A stretch of DNA of 64,000 nt from Saccharothrix luteola (GCF_020859565.1 NZ_JAJHUO010000037.1:35775-99774), one strand, 5' to 3'. Shown: positions 41,827-50,494, numbered from the stretch's first letter. The notes: generated by a model from the sequence alone, not told the origin. Program-made: numbers and translations.

Positions 41827-42643
41827 TGTGCTCGGTCACCAGGCGCGCCACCGCGTCGGCGTGGGTGATCTGCACCCAGTGCCCGGCGTCGATCACATGT
41901 CGCCGCACGTGCGACGCCCACCGCTCAACGTCCTCGCTCACGCCCGCGGTGACGTACTTGTCCCGCAACGGCTGCACCACCTGCACCGGCACCTCGGTAC
42001 GCCGCGCGCGGGGCGAGCGCAGCCGCGGCACGAAGTTCGCCCGGTACAACGCGATGCCCTGCTCGCCGTCGTGCAGGACGGTCGGCGACACGTGCGACGA
42101 CACGCCCTCCAGGCGGTGCGCGACCGCCTTCCAGCGCGGGCCGATCACGTGCCGCCACAACAGAGGCGCGACGAACGGCAGGTGGAACACCAGGATGTAC
42201 CACGAGTGCAGCAACTGGTTGAGGTGCCTGCTGGTGGGCCGGCGGCGCATCCAGTGACCGACGTGGTCCAGGCACGGCCCGGAGATCGAGGTGTACGAGG
42301 CGATGGGCGCGCCGGGCGTGGTCACCGCCTCCCACGCCTGGATGGAGCCCCAGTCGTGCCCGACGACGTGCACCGGCGCGTCCGGGCTGACCGCCGCGAT
42401 CACCGCGAACAGGTCCCGCGCCAGCTCCGGCAGCCGGTAGGCGGCCAGCCCTCGTGGCGAGGACGAAGCGCCTGCGCCGCGCACGTCGTACGTGACCACG
42501 TGGAACTCCTCGGCCAGCAACGGCACGAGTTCGTCCCACACCCGGTGCGTGTCCGGGTAGCCGTGCACCAGGACGACGGTCGGTGCGGACCGGTCACCCT
42601 GCTCGAACACAGCGAGCCGCACGTCGCCGGACTCCACGATCAC
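41801..42643 (-). CDS. Alpha/beta-hydrolase (epoxide hydrolase-like)
   Basis: A 280-residue alpha/beta-hydrolase. VVLVHGYPDTHRVWDELVPL is the oxyanion turn (HGYPD). The nucleophile elbow is VHVVGHDWGS with Asp near residue 100 in the HDWG motif, typical of epoxide hydrolases and dehalogenases. The histidine is in VIDAGHWVQITHADAVARLV. Nucleophile Asp argues for an epoxide- or halide-type reaction rather than esterase activity. GTG 42643 lies five bases after GGAGG. Divergent from a TetR gene across a short region packed with CTACG dyads, so it is very likely TetR-controlled. Confidence 0.88.
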   Translation of the reverse strand: MIVESGDVRLAVFEQGDRSAPTVVLVHGYPDTHRVWDELVPLLAEEFHVVTYDVRGAGASSSPRGLAAYRLPELARDLFAVIAAVSPDAPVHVVGHDWGSIQAWEAVTTPGAPIASYTSISGPCLDHVGHWMRRRPTSRHLNQLLHSWYILVFHLPFVAPLLWRHVIGPRWKAVAHRLEGVSSHVSPTVLHDGEQGIALYRANFVPRLRSPRARRTEVPVQVVQPLRDKYVTAGVSEDVERWASHVRRHVIDAGHWVQITHADAVARLVTEHITAHSRPV

Positions 42644-42662
42644 CGTTGCCTCCGAGCGTTTA

Positions 42663-42701
42663 CTACGCCTGCGTAGCTTTGTGAAAGCTACGTCACCGTA
42701 G
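42663..42701. promoter_or_regulatory. Overlapping CTACG dyads, TetR operator region
   Basis: Three perfect dyads overlap: CTACGC-CT-GCGTAG (42663-42676), GTAGCTTT-GTG-AAAGCTAC (42673-42691) and CTACG-TCAC-CGTAG (42688-42701). They fill the gap between the hydrolase and TetR genes and cover both expected promoters. Confidence 0.65.
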
Positions 42702-42713
42702 CAATATGGGCCG

Positions 42714-43334
42714 GTGAGCACAACGCGCCGCAAGTACGCACCCCGGCTGCCACCGGGGCAGCGGCGCGACCAGTTGCTGGACGGCGCGCTCGACCTCATC
42801 GCCTGCGGCGGTTTCGACGCGTTGACCATGGAAGCCGTGGCCCGGCGTTCGGGCGTGACCAAGCCGGTGGTCTACGAGCTGTACGCGAACCGGGCCGAGG
42901 TGATCGCCGCGCTGCTGGACCGCGAGGCCGAACGGGCCACCGCGCAGGTGCTCGGCGCGATGCCGACCACCGACTTCGGGGAGCGTTCGCCCGAGGACGT
43001 CTACACCGACACCGTGCGCGCTTTCGTCAACGCGGTCGTGGCGTCGCCAGAGCGGTGGCGGCTCGTGCTGCTGCCGCCCGAGGGCACTCCGGTCGAGTTC
43101 CGGCAGCAGGTCGCGCTGGTGCGGGCTCAAGTGTTGGCGCAGGTCAACGCGCTGGCCGAGCTGGGGCTGAAGGCGTTGGGCAACACCGGCTTGGACGCCG
43201 AGCTGCTCGGCCACACCATGCTCGCGCTGGCCGAGATGGCGGGCCGGCTGGTGATCACCGACCCGGAGCGGTTCACGCCGGACCGGCTGGTCGCTTTCGT
43301 GGGCCAGGTCGCCCACCTGCTGCCGACGGGCTGA
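42714..43334 (+). CDS. TetR-family regulator of the adjacent hydrolase
   Basis: A 206-residue repressor: HTH at residues 15-65 (RRDQLLDGALDLIACGGFDA, AVARRSGVTKPVVYELYANR), helical ligand domain after it (SPEDVYTDTVRAFVNAVVAS; LGHTMLALAEMAGRLVITDP). GTG start; the A/T-rich TAGCAATATG just upstream may be its -10. Divergent from the alpha/beta-hydrolase and sharing the triple-dyad operator, so the regulator and the enzyme likely form a substrate-inducible pair. Confidence 0.92.
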   Translation: MSTTRRKYAPRLPPGQRRDQLLDGALDLIACGGFDALTMEAVARRSGVTKPVVYELYANRAEVIAALLDREAERATAQVLGAMPTTDFGERSPEDVYTDTVRAFVNAVVASPERWRLVLLPPEGTPVEFRQQVALVRAQVLAQVNALAELGLKALGNTGLDAELLGHTMLALAEMAGRLVITDPERFTPDRLVAFVGQVAHLLPTG

Positions 43335-43410
43335 AACCTGGCGCGTGGCGAACATCGCACATTTCGCCCAGATGGCTGAACTGGCAGCCCAACGGGTACG
43401 CACCCGAGAA

Positions 43411-43476
43411 CGTCGCTGGACCCGAACACTCGACGTCGCTGGAACTCCAAGAACTCAACGTCGCTGGAACTCCAAG
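43411..43476. repeat. Three 23-25-bp direct repeats upstream of mscS
   Basis: CGTCGCTGGA begins at 43411, 43434 and 43459; the last two share CGTCGCTGGAACTCCAAG. They lie in the 161-bp gap between TetR and the MscS gene, ending five bases before AGGAGG. They are a different family from the 22-bp arrays. Regulatory role possible but unknown. Confidence 0.7.
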
Positions 43477-43495
43477 CACCAGGAGGTGCCCGTCC

Positions 43496-44641
43496 GTGCT
43501 CGTCGCCGTGCTCACGTTCGCCGGCTCGCTGCTGGTCGCACTGCTCACCGTCACCCTCGTCCACCGCGTGGTCAGCCGGATCGGCCGCCGCTCCGCCCTG
43601 TTCGCCGGGCTGGCGCGGCACGCCCACCGACCCGCGCTGGCCATGGCGGTGCTGGTGGCGGTCCAGTTCTCCCTCGGCGTGGTGGCGCGCGGGGACTGGC
43701 GGCCGGTCGCGCTGCACGCGACCGGGATAGCGCTGATCCTCGCCGGCGCGTGGCTGCTCGCCGCCCTGCTGGTGGTGATCGAGGACGCGACGCTGGCGCG
43801 CATCCGGGTCGACGTGTCGGACAACCGGCACGCCCGGCGCGTGCACACGCAGATCACGCTGGTCCGCCGCGTCACCGTGGTCGTGGTGGGCGTGCTGGCG
43901 GCGGCGACCGTGCTGATGACGTTCCCCGCCGCCCGCGCGGCCGGCACGAGCCTGCTGGCCTCCGCCGGTGTCATCGGCGCCATCGCCGCGCTGGCGGCGC
44001 AGTCGTTGCTGGGCAACGTGTTCGCGGGCGTGCAGATCGCGTTCAGCGACGCGTTGCGGCTGGACGACGTGGTGGTCGTGGAGAACCAGTGGGGCCGGGT
44101 CGAGGACATCACCCTCACCTACGTGGTCGTGCACCTGTGGGACGACCGGCGCCTGATCCTGCCGACCGCCTACTTCCTCAAGACGCCGTTCGAGAACTGG
44201 ACGCGGACCCAGTCGGCGCTGCTCGGCACCGTTGAACTGGACCTCGACTGGACCGTGCCGGTCGAGGAGCTGCGGCAGGAGCTGCGGCACGCGCTGGAGA
44301 CCAGCGACCTGTGGGACGGCCGGGTGTGCGTGCTCCAGGTGACCGACGCGGTCGGGTCGTTCGTGCGGGTCCGCGCGCTGGTGAGCGCGTCGGACGCCGG
44401 GCGGCTGTGGGACCTGCGGTGCGTGGCGCGCGAGCACCTGGTCGGCTGGCTGCGTGCCCGGCACCCCGGCGCGCTGCCGCAGGTCAGGGTGCGCGAGCTG
44501 CCCCGCGCCGCCGCCACCGCGCCCGTGCGGGCGGCCAACGGCTCGTCGGACAACCGGGTGTTCGGCGAGAGCGCGGACGGCGAGGAGCGCGTGCAGGCGT
44601 TCAGCGGCCCGGAGCAGTCGACGCCCGCACCGCCGCGCTGA
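43496..44641 (+). CDS. MscS-family mechanosensitive channel
   Basis: A 381-residue small-conductance mechanosensitive-type channel. Three or four N-terminal helices (LTFAGSLLVALLTVTLVHRV; LALILAGAWLL-like segment; VTVVVVGVLAAATVLMTFPA) precede the pore helix LLASAGVIGAIAALAAQSLL. Then comes the beta domain GNVFAGVQIAFSDALRLDDV, VVVENQWGRVEDITLTYVVV and WDDRRLILPTAYFLKTPFEN, and a cytoplasmic vestibule. Releases solutes on hypo-osmotic shock. GTG 43496 is nine bases after AGGAGG. The hydrophilic C-terminal 50 residues are unconserved. Confidence 0.93.
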   Translation: MLVAVLTFAGSLLVALLTVTLVHRVVSRIGRRSALFAGLARHAHRPALAMAVLVAVQFSLGVVARGDWRPVALHATGIALILAGAWLLAALLVVIEDATLARIRVDVSDNRHARRVHTQITLVRRVTVVVVGVLAAATVLMTFPAARAAGTSLLASAGVIGAIAALAAQSLLGNVFAGVQIAFSDALRLDDVVVVENQWGRVEDITLTYVVVHLWDDRRLILPTAYFLKTPFENWTRTQSALLGTVELDLDWTVPVEELRQELRHALETSDLWDGRVCVLQVTDAVGSFVRVRALVSASDAGRLWDLRCVAREHLVGWLRARHPGALPQVRVRELPRAAATAPVRAANGSSDNRVFGESADGEERVQAFSGPEQSTPAPPR

Positions 44642-44705
44642 CCGCCGTGCAACCGCACTGACCTCCCGTTCCGTCCTGGTGGCAGGATCCGCCGCAGGAG
44701 GACGC

Positions 44706-45125
44706 ATGCGAAGACTCGTCGAGATGGCCGGGCTGGTGCTGGCCGGACTGGTGCTGGCGGGCTGCGCGCAGCAACCCGTGGACACGGGCTCGTTCGGCAC
44801 GGAACCGACCACCACCCCCGTCGGCGTATCGTCGCTGCCCGTGCCGCCGCCCAAGCTCAGCCCCCAGGCCAAGACCGCGCTGGAGCAGGCCAGGCGCGAG
44901 GGCGCGCGAACCGTCGGGCTGACCGTCTCCACCGAACCCGGCAAGGCCGACGAGGTCGCCGCCGCCGCGGACCGGCTCGGCGGAACCGTGGAGACCACCG
45001 ACGCCACCATCGGCTACGTCCGCCTCACCGTCCCGGTCGACCTGGCCGAGGAGGTCACCTCCCTCGAGGGCGTCAGCCGGGTCGACGTGGACGAGCCGCT
45101 CTCCAACATCGACCCCACGCCCTGA
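44706..45125 (+). CDS. Lipoprotein carrying a subtilase-propeptide-like (I9-like) domain
   Basis: A 139-residue lipoprotein: signal MRRLVEMAGLVLAGLVLAGC with lipobox LAGC (Cys20), a Thr/Pro-rich linker to about 50, then a single alpha/beta domain. Residues 58-135 match the propeptide of the convergently encoded S8 peptidase position by position: LGGTVETT against LGGVVEST, TVPVDLAEEV against SVPRDSAEKA, VSRVDVDEPL against VNSVDVDGLV. Such propeptides act as folding chaperones and tight inhibitors of subtilases. A free, membrane-anchored copy could restrain the protease at the cell surface or help it fold; that function is inference. RBS AGGAGG five bases before ATG. Confidence 0.85.
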   Translation: MRRLVEMAGLVLAGLVLAGCAQQPVDTGSFGTEPTTTPVGVSSLPVPPPKLSPQAKTALEQARREGARTVGLTVSTEPGKADEVAAAADRLGGTVETTDATIGYVRLTVPVDLAEEVTSLEGVSRVDVDEPLSNIDPTP

Positions 45126-45170
45126 CGCCCACCTCACGCCCTGACCAAAGGCGGACACGCTCACCGAACG

Positions 45171-45229
45171 CGCGAAAAGCTCAGGGCCACCCCCGCGCCG
45201 AGCGGGAATGGCCCTGAGGTCTTTTCGCG
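45171..45229. terminator. Bidirectional terminator between the lipoprotein and subtilase genes
   Basis: CGCGAAAAGCTCAGGGCCA (45171-45189) pairs with TGGCCCTGAG-GT-CTTTTCGCG (45209-45229), about 19 pairs with a small bulge. The AAAAG/CTTTT ends supply short U-tracts in both directions. Confidence 0.85.
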
Positions 45230-45236
45230 GGTGGCG

Positions 45237-48200
45237 TCAGGCCACGTTCCGCAGGATCACCGCGCCGCGGCCGACGATCGCGCCTTCCGAGGTCTGCACG
45301 GTCAGCTCACCGCGCAGCACCCGGCCGGCACCGGCCTGGCCACCGGCCGTCACCGTGGCGGGGACCGTCCAGGTCTCACCGGCGGTGCGGTCGGCGTTGG
45401 TGTCGGTCGCCACGACGGACCCGAGGCCCGCGGCCGCGAACAGGTCGATGTAGTCGTACTCCGTGGTGCCCGCGGGCACCTCGAAGCCGTCGACCTCGAC
45501 CCGCCACGCGCCGGCGGCGGGGTTGTTGATCGTCACCGACTCCTCGGAGTCACCGTCCGCCGCCTGCCCGGCCAGCACGCAGGTGCCGGACGTGCAGTTG
45601 TAGACGTACAGGTCGAGGTCGGCCGACACGTCGCTCGTCCGGCCGATCGTCGCGCGCAGCGACGTCGAACCCGGCACCACGGTCAGGTCGTAGTGCTGGA
45701 CCGCCGCGTTCGCGATGGTCGGCCGGTCGATCTTGGCGCTGGACATCGAACCGCCGACGAGCCTGCCGTTGAACGCGGCCAGCGAGTTCGTCACCGTGTA
45801 CTCACGGCTGATCGGCGTGCCGATGACGGCCGACTCGATGGTGTCCGGGTTCGGGCTGACCGTCGTGCCCAGCACGGACGCGGTCACCGAGTACGGCGCG
45901 GCGTCGGCGTCGGAGGTGCGCCGGGCCTCGACCACGATCTCCCACACGCCCGGCAGCGGGTTGCTGACCGTGCGGCTGGTCGGCGAGCCACCGGCACAGC
46001 CGGCGCCCGCGTCGGGGTTGTAGCAGTTGGTCGAGGACGTGGTGTCGAACGGCACGCCGTACGGGTCGTAGCGCAGGAACCGGACCTGACCCTTGCCCGC
46101 CTCGGTGCCGCCCGCCGCCAGGTCGATCTTCAGCGCGCTGGTGCCCGCGGGCACCTTCACGAAGAAGCTCTTCGACTGGTTGCGCGCGATCGTGCCGGTC
46201 TTGGTCACCGCGTACTTGTCCGCCGCGGTGAACTCGTCCGCCGCGAACACGGTGTTCAGGGTGAACACGTCGATGCCGCGGGTGCCCGGGTTGTCGAGCC
46301 GCAGCACGGCCGAGTGCGCGCCCGCCTTGGTCGGCTTGACCTTGACGTCGAACGTCACCGGCGTGTTCAGCGGCAGGCTGACCAGGGACTTCGACGAGAA
46401 CGTGCCGTCGTTGCCCTGCCAGTTCACCAGGAACTGCTGGTTGCGGTTCGGACCCGTGGTGCGGGTCAGCGTGTACGTGCGGGTGTACTCCTTGCCCACG
46501 ACGACGCCCTCGCGGTCGTGGATGCCGACACCCGTGTTCGGGGTGGCCAGCAGGCCCGACAGCGCGGTGTTCACGGTCACCGAGGTGGCGACCGCCTGCG
46601 TCTCCGGGTGCGCGTTGAGCTGCGACCACGCGCGCTTGGTGTCGAACAGGCCCGCGCCCTGCTCGTACGCCTGGAGGGTGGAGACCCACTTGGCGCCGGA
46701 CTGGATCGCGTTGCGCAGCGCCGCGACCGGCGGGCGCTCGCCGTTGTGCTCTGCCTTGTACGCGCTGATCAGCAGCGCGGCGGCGCCGGTCGCCTGGGGC
46801 GCGGCCATCGACGTGCCGTTGAACATGGCGTAGCCGGCGGGCAGCTCGTAGGTGCCGGCCACCGGGCCGGGCGCCTGCCACTGCGGCGTGGTGGAGATCG
46901 CCGAGCCGGGCGCGACGATGTTCGGCTTGAAGCCGCCGTCCTCACGCGGACCGCGCGACGAGAAGCCGTGCAGGCCTTCCTTCTGCGCGGTCTTCGAGCC
47001 GTAGTTGGACAGCCAGGTGTCGGCGGTGATGTAGGAGCCGACGCTCATCGCGTCCGTGGACACCGACGGGTCGCCGACGGTGTTCGCGCCCGCGCCGCTG
47101 TTGCCCGCGGAGATGAACACCTGCACGTTGTACTCGGCGATGGTGCGGTTGTAGAGCTCCGCACGCGCGTTGTTGCCGTCGTTGAGCGCCGGCAGGCCGC
47201 CGATGGAGATGTTGACGACGTCCGCGCCGTTGCGCGCCGCGTACAGCAGGCCGTCGATCAGGCCGCTGTTGGTGCACGACGGGGTGGACAGGCAGACCTT
47301 GACGGCCATCAGCTTCGCGCCGGGCGCGGCGCCGACCATCTTGCCGCCGAACATCTTGTTCGCCGCGGTGATGCCCGCGACGTGCGAGCCGTGCGCGGCG
47401 GCGGAGATGCCGAGGTTGACCCACGCCGTGCCGGCCGCGTCGTAGTTCGACTTGTCGGTCTGCACCACGAACGCCACGGTGTCCAGCACCGGCGTGGCCG
47501 GGTTGTCCGTGCCGAAGTGGCCGACGTCCTTCTTGTACTTGTAGTCGATCATCGCGGTCTGGTCGGTGAAGTCACCGTCGCCGTCGGTGTCGACCCGGAC
47601 TTCCTTGGTCGTGATGTCCTGCACCACGCCGAAGGAGTCCACGCGGTCGCCGTCGCGGTTGATGTCGCCGCCGGTCTCGCTGTTGGCCGCCGCCAGGTCG
47701 CCCGCGGTCTCGCGGAACAGGCCGAAGCTGAACGGGCCACCGGTCGCCGGCGCCTTGTAGGACGCGCCGCCCCAGGTGAACGCGCCGTTGTAGCGGCCGG
47801 AGACCTGCAGCCAGGTGCCGTCACCGGAGTTGGTGGCGTTGGCGTTGTACCAGTCGACGATCTTGCGCTCACCCGTCGAGGTGGTCGCCAGCGCCGGGTG
47901 GTCCAGGTCGATGCCGGAGTCCATGATGGCGATCGTCGTGCCGCGGCCGTCCCACTTGGGGTGCTCGTCGGTGAACTGCGCCGCCTTGGTGTCCTGCGTC
48001 GGCATGTACGGGTTCTTCTTGGGCGTCGACTTGCCCGGCGCCGGCTGCGGCAGCGGGGTCGTCGCGCCGTCCGGGCGCGGGTTGTCCAGGACGACCAGGC
48101 CGTCGACGTCCACCGAGTTCACGGACGCGAGCTTGGCGGCCTTCTCGGCGGAGTCACGCGGCACCGAGACCTTGAGGTAGTCGACGTCGCGCTCGGTCGA

Positions 48201-48482
48201 CTCGACCACGCCGCCGAGGGCCTTGAGGTCGTTGGCGGCGGAGTCCAGCTTGCCCTCTTCGGCGGCGACCAGGAGCGTGACGTTCGCCTGACCGGCCTGC
48301 TCGGCCTGGGCGATGCGCTCCCGGTCCTGCTTGTCGAGCTGCTTGTCGGCGGGCGCGGGCGCGGACGGCGCCTCCTGCGCGACCGCCGACCCGGCGGCGA
48401 AGCCGAACCCAGTGGTGCCCAGCACGGCGGCCAGCAAGGCCGCACTGGTGCGGTGTCTCCACCGGCTTCCTGAGTTGATCAC
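45237..48482 (-). CDS. Large secreted S8 (subtilisin-like) serine peptidase
   Basis: A 1081-residue exported protease. Signal peptide 1-36 (AALLAAVLGTTGFGFAAGSA), I9-like propeptide about 50-135, catalytic domain about 178-585. The triad is Asp188 in AIMDSGIDLDHP, His364 in HGSHVAG and Ser558 in NGTSMAAPQATG, with oxyanion Asn461 in ISAGNSG. A 110-residue insertion between Asp and His holds calcium-site-like DTDGDGDF. The C-terminal 450 residues are beta-sandwich modules, including a PPC-like domain (DVSADLDLYVYNCTSGTCVL, GAWRVEVDGF). GTG 48482 gives the signal peptide. The convergent lipoprotein gene duplicates the propeptide domain. Confidence 0.95.
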   Translation of the reverse strand: MINSGSRWRHRTSAALLAAVLGTTGFGFAAGSAVAQEAPSAPAPADKQLDKQDRERIAQAEQAGQANVTLLVAAEEGKLDSAANDLKALGGVVESTERDVDYLKVSVPRDSAEKAAKLASVNSVDVDGLVVLDNPRPDGATTPLPQPAPGKSTPKKNPYMPTQDTKAAQFTDEHPKWDGRGTTIAIMDSGIDLDHPALATTSTGERKIVDWYNANATNSGDGTWLQVSGRYNGAFTWGGASYKAPATGGPFSFGLFRETAGDLAAANSETGGDINRDGDRVDSFGVVQDITTKEVRVDTDGDGDFTDQTAMIDYKYKKDVGHFGTDNPATPVLDTVAFVVQTDKSNYDAAGTAWVNLGISAAAHGSHVAGITAANKMFGGKMVGAAPGAKLMAVKVCLSTPSCTNSGLIDGLLYAARNGADVVNISIGGLPALNDGNNARAELYNRTIAEYNVQVFISAGNSGAGANTVGDPSVSTDAMSVGSYITADTWLSNYGSKTAQKEGLHGFSSRGPREDGGFKPNIVAPGSAISTTPQWQAPGPVAGTYELPAGYAMFNGTSMAAPQATGAAALLISAYKAEHNGERPPVAALRNAIQSGAKWVSTLQAYEQGAGLFDTKRAWSQLNAHPETQAVATSVTVNTALSGLLATPNTGVGIHDREGVVVGKEYTRTYTLTRTTGPNRNQQFLVNWQGNDGTFSSKSLVSLPLNTPVTFDVKVKPTKAGAHSAVLRLDNPGTRGIDVFTLNTVFAADEFTAADKYAVTKTGTIARNQSKSFFVKVPAGTSALKIDLAAGGTEAGKGQVRFLRYDPYGVPFDTTSSTNCYNPDAGAGCAGGSPTSRTVSNPLPGVWEIVVEARRTSDADAAPYSVTASVLGTTVSPNPDTIESAVIGTPISREYTVTNSLAAFNGRLVGGSMSSAKIDRPTIANAAVQHYDLTVVPGSTSLRATIGRTSDVSADLDLYVYNCTSGTCVLAGQAADGDSEESVTINNPAAGAWRVEVDGFEVPAGTTEYDYIDLFAAAGLGSVVATDTNADRTAGETWTVPATVTAGGQAGAGRVLRGELTVQTSEGAIVGRGAVILRNVA

Positions 48483-48738
48483 GGCGCAAACCCTTCGTGG
48501 GGAAAGATTGGCGCAAGCACATCCCCCCGGCACCCGGGTAACAATCGGACGAACAGCCCAATAGAAAAGTCCACATTGGACTGAACGGTCTATTGCGTGA
48601 ACACGCGAGAAGTGCCGCACAACACCGGAACGGTCGCGACACCTCCAGTCAAGAGCCGACCGGCCCGAATGTCAAACACTGTCAACGGTGAACCGCCCGC
48701 GAGCACGGGAAATCCGTAACAAATCGCACATCGACGCG
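48483..48738 (-). promoter_or_regulatory. Intergenic region between divergent subtilase and coiled-coil genes
   Basis: 256 bp of lower-GC sequence without a convincing gene. It contains the perfect dyad AGTCCA-CAT-TGGACT (48568-48582), about 90 bp upstream of the subtilase start, a plausible operator. On the plus strand TAACAA (48718-48723) may be the -10 of the coiled-coil gene. Confidence 0.4.
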
Positions 48739-49569
48739 ATGGCGAGCACACTGGTCGGCATCGTGGACACCGCGCCGATCGACCGGATAGCCGACGAGCT
48801 CTACGCCCTGCCGCCGGCGGAGTTCGTCGCGGCCAGGGACGCCCACGCCCGGCTGGCCGCCGACCGCGGCGACAAGGCGTTGGCCAAGCAGGTCTCGGCC
48901 CTGCGCAAGCCGACCTTGTCGGCGTGGGCGCTGAACCTGCTGGCCCGCGCGGGCGCGGACGACCTGGCCGAGGCGCTCGCCCTGGGTGACGAGCTGCGTG
49001 CCGCGCAGGAGGAGTTGCGCGGGGGCGCCCTGCGGCAGCTGAGCGCGCGGCGGCGGGCCGTGCTGAGCGCTCTGGTGCGGCGGGCGGAGCTGTTCGCCGT
49101 CGACCGCGGCCAGCCGCTCGGGCCGGACGCCGTGCAGCAGGTGCGGACCACGTTGACCGCCGCGCTGGCCGACGCCGTGCTCGGCGCGCGGATCCGGGCG
49201 GGTCGGCTGGTCAAGCCGGTCGAGCAGTCCGGCTTCGGCCCGTTGAGCGAGACCGCGACCCCGGTGCGGGACGACCTGGCCCCGCGCCGCGAGCAACGGC
49301 GGGAGCGGCAGCTCGAGCGGGCGCGCGAGGACATCGGCACGGCCCAGGCGGACGTGCGGAAGGCGGACGCGGCCGTCACGGAGGCCGAGCAGACCCTGAC
49401 CGAGCGCGAGGAGCACACCGCCACCCTGCGCGCCGAACTGCGCCGGGCGCAGCAGGCGGAGCAGGAGGCGGCGAACCGGCTGGCGAAGGCGAAGCGCCGC
49501 GCGGAGACCGCACGCGACAAGCTCGCGGGCGCGGAGGCCCGGATGACCGAGCTCCGCGGTGACGCCTGA
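48739..49569 (+). CDS. Conserved actinobacterial coiled-coil protein of unknown function
   Basis: 276 residues. The N-terminal 150 residues are helical and carry the conserved run IADELYALPPAEFVAARDAH, then LAKQVSALRKPTLSAWALNL and LSARRRAVLSALVRRAELFA. The C-terminal 100 residues are a long charged coiled coil (RREQRRERQLERAREDIG through RRAETARDKLAGAEARMTEL). No signal or membrane segment. Proteins with this layout recur in Pseudonocardiales, always uncharacterised. ATG 48739 was chosen because upstream bases look like promoter; an in-frame GTG at 48688 would add 17 residues. Confidence 0.75.
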   Translation: MASTLVGIVDTAPIDRIADELYALPPAEFVAARDAHARLAADRGDKALAKQVSALRKPTLSAWALNLLARAGADDLAEALALGDELRAAQEELRGGALRQLSARRRAVLSALVRRAELFAVDRGQPLGPDAVQQVRTTLTAALADAVLGARIRAGRLVKPVEQSGFGPLSETATPVRDDLAPRREQRRERQLERAREDIGTAQADVRKADAAVTEAEQTLTEREEHTATLRAELRRAQQAEQEAANRLAKAKRRAETARDKLAGAEARMTELRGDA

Positions 49570-49773
49570 TCCCCGTTCCCGCACCTTTCGCGCGACCGAT
49601 CGACAGCGCTCGCACAGCCGGCCGACAGCCTTCGCGCAGGCCCTCACACCCACCCCCGCACGGCCTCGGCCGACACTCTCCGTGACGCCCGCCACCCCCA
49701 GGCCATCCGGGGAACACCCGCAGGTCACCGCCCGTTCTACTGCTGGTCGGCACGTGGACGCCGCGCCGGACGT

Positions 49774-49820
49774 CAGGCCCGCGAGGCACCTCCCCCCAGG
49801 CCCGCGCGGCACCTCTCCCC
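49774..49820. repeat. Tandem 23/24-bp direct repeat
   Basis: CAGGCCCGCGAGGCACCTCC (from 49774) and CAGGCCCGCGCGGCACCTCT (from 49797) are adjacent near-identical copies in the gap before the cupin gene. Confidence 0.7.
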
Positions 49821-49854
49821 GAGACGTTGCAGGTGCGCCCACGCACGCCCGACC

Positions 49855-49900
49855 GCCGTCGGCCGAACGGTTCCCCCCACCGGACGGCCGACGGCCTTTT
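49855..49900 (+). terminator. Rho-independent-type terminator
   Basis: 11-bp stem GCCGTCGGCCG (49855-49865) and CGGCCGACGGC (49885-49895) followed by CTTTTA, giving a real U-tract on the plus strand. Confidence 0.75.
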
Positions 49901-49952
49901 ACTGCACCCCACTCCGCCCTGCTCCGCGATTTGACTCGGACATAACCGCAGT

Positions 49953-50426
49953 TCAGACCATGTACTGGTCGTGCCGGGCGTACAGCTCGGTCCACTCCTC
50001 CGGGCTCAGTTGCCGCCCCGATTCCCCGATCTCGGCCAGTTCCCGGAAGTACTCCTCGCGCGGCGGCGCGGGCGCGAAGAGGATCAACATGGACGCGGGC
50101 TCGTCGGCGTCGTTGCGGAAAGCGTGCACGCCACCCTCGGGCACGTAGAGGAAATCGCCCGCGACCGCGTTCACCCACGTCTCGCCGTTGAACAACCGGA
50201 CCGTTCCCGAGATCACGTAGAACGACTCCGAGAACGTCTTGTGGAAGTGCGCCGCCGGACCGCCGGCGTGCGGCTCCATCCGCCACTCGAACAATCCGAA
50301 CTGCTTGCGCGTGACGTCGCCGGTGCCGACCAGCCTGGCCTGGGTCGACGGCCGGTCGATGGTCGGCACCTCGGCAACCGGCCGCCACACCGCGCTGACC
50401 TCGCCGACGTCCCCTGTGTACGACAC
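49953..50426 (-). CDS. Cupin-domain protein
   Basis: A 157-residue single-domain cupin. Motif 1 is GGPAAHFHKTFSESFYVISG (His-x-His and Glu) near residue 60-80, motif 2 VPEGGVHAFRNDADEPASML near 110. With two histidines, one glutamate and the second-motif histidine it can bind a metal, but no substrate can be read. GTG 50426 is six bases after GGAGG. Divergent from the FAD-dependent dehydrogenase with a 68-bp gap. Confidence 0.88.
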   Translation of the reverse strand: MSYTGDVGEVSAVWRPVAEVPTIDRPSTQARLVGTGDVTRKQFGLFEWRMEPHAGGPAAHFHKTFSESFYVISGTVRLFNGETWVNAVAGDFLYVPEGGVHAFRNDADEPASMLILFAPAPPREEYFRELAEIGESGRQLSPEEWTELYARHDQYMV

Positions 50427-50494
50427 CTCACGCCTCCATAAGTGAATTTTGTTCAGCTCTCGTCCGCAGTCGCGGTTCGATCTAGACTCGCCCG

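Larger units (their letters stand above)
49570..49952. other. 383-bp gap without a supported gene
   Basis: C-rich sequence between convergent genes. Open frames here have atypical Arg/Pro/Thr composition and no RBS. It contains a direct repeat and a terminator (listed separately). Nothing else is recognised. Confidence 0.6.

Noticed and set aside
45231..48473. A 1080-codon open frame on the plus strand opposite the subtilase.
   Set aside because: It is antisense to a gene with intact catalytic motifs and has no RBS or recognisable domain.
48669..48719. A 16-codon frame MSNTVNGEPPASTGNP upstream of the coiled-coil gene.
   Set aside because: No ribosome site, no hydrophobic or conserved feature, and it overlaps the probable promoter.
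49559..49945. A 128-codon plus-strand frame filling the gap before the cupin gene.
   Set aside because: Arg/Pro/Thr-rich composition, no ribosome site, and it contains a direct repeat and a terminator.
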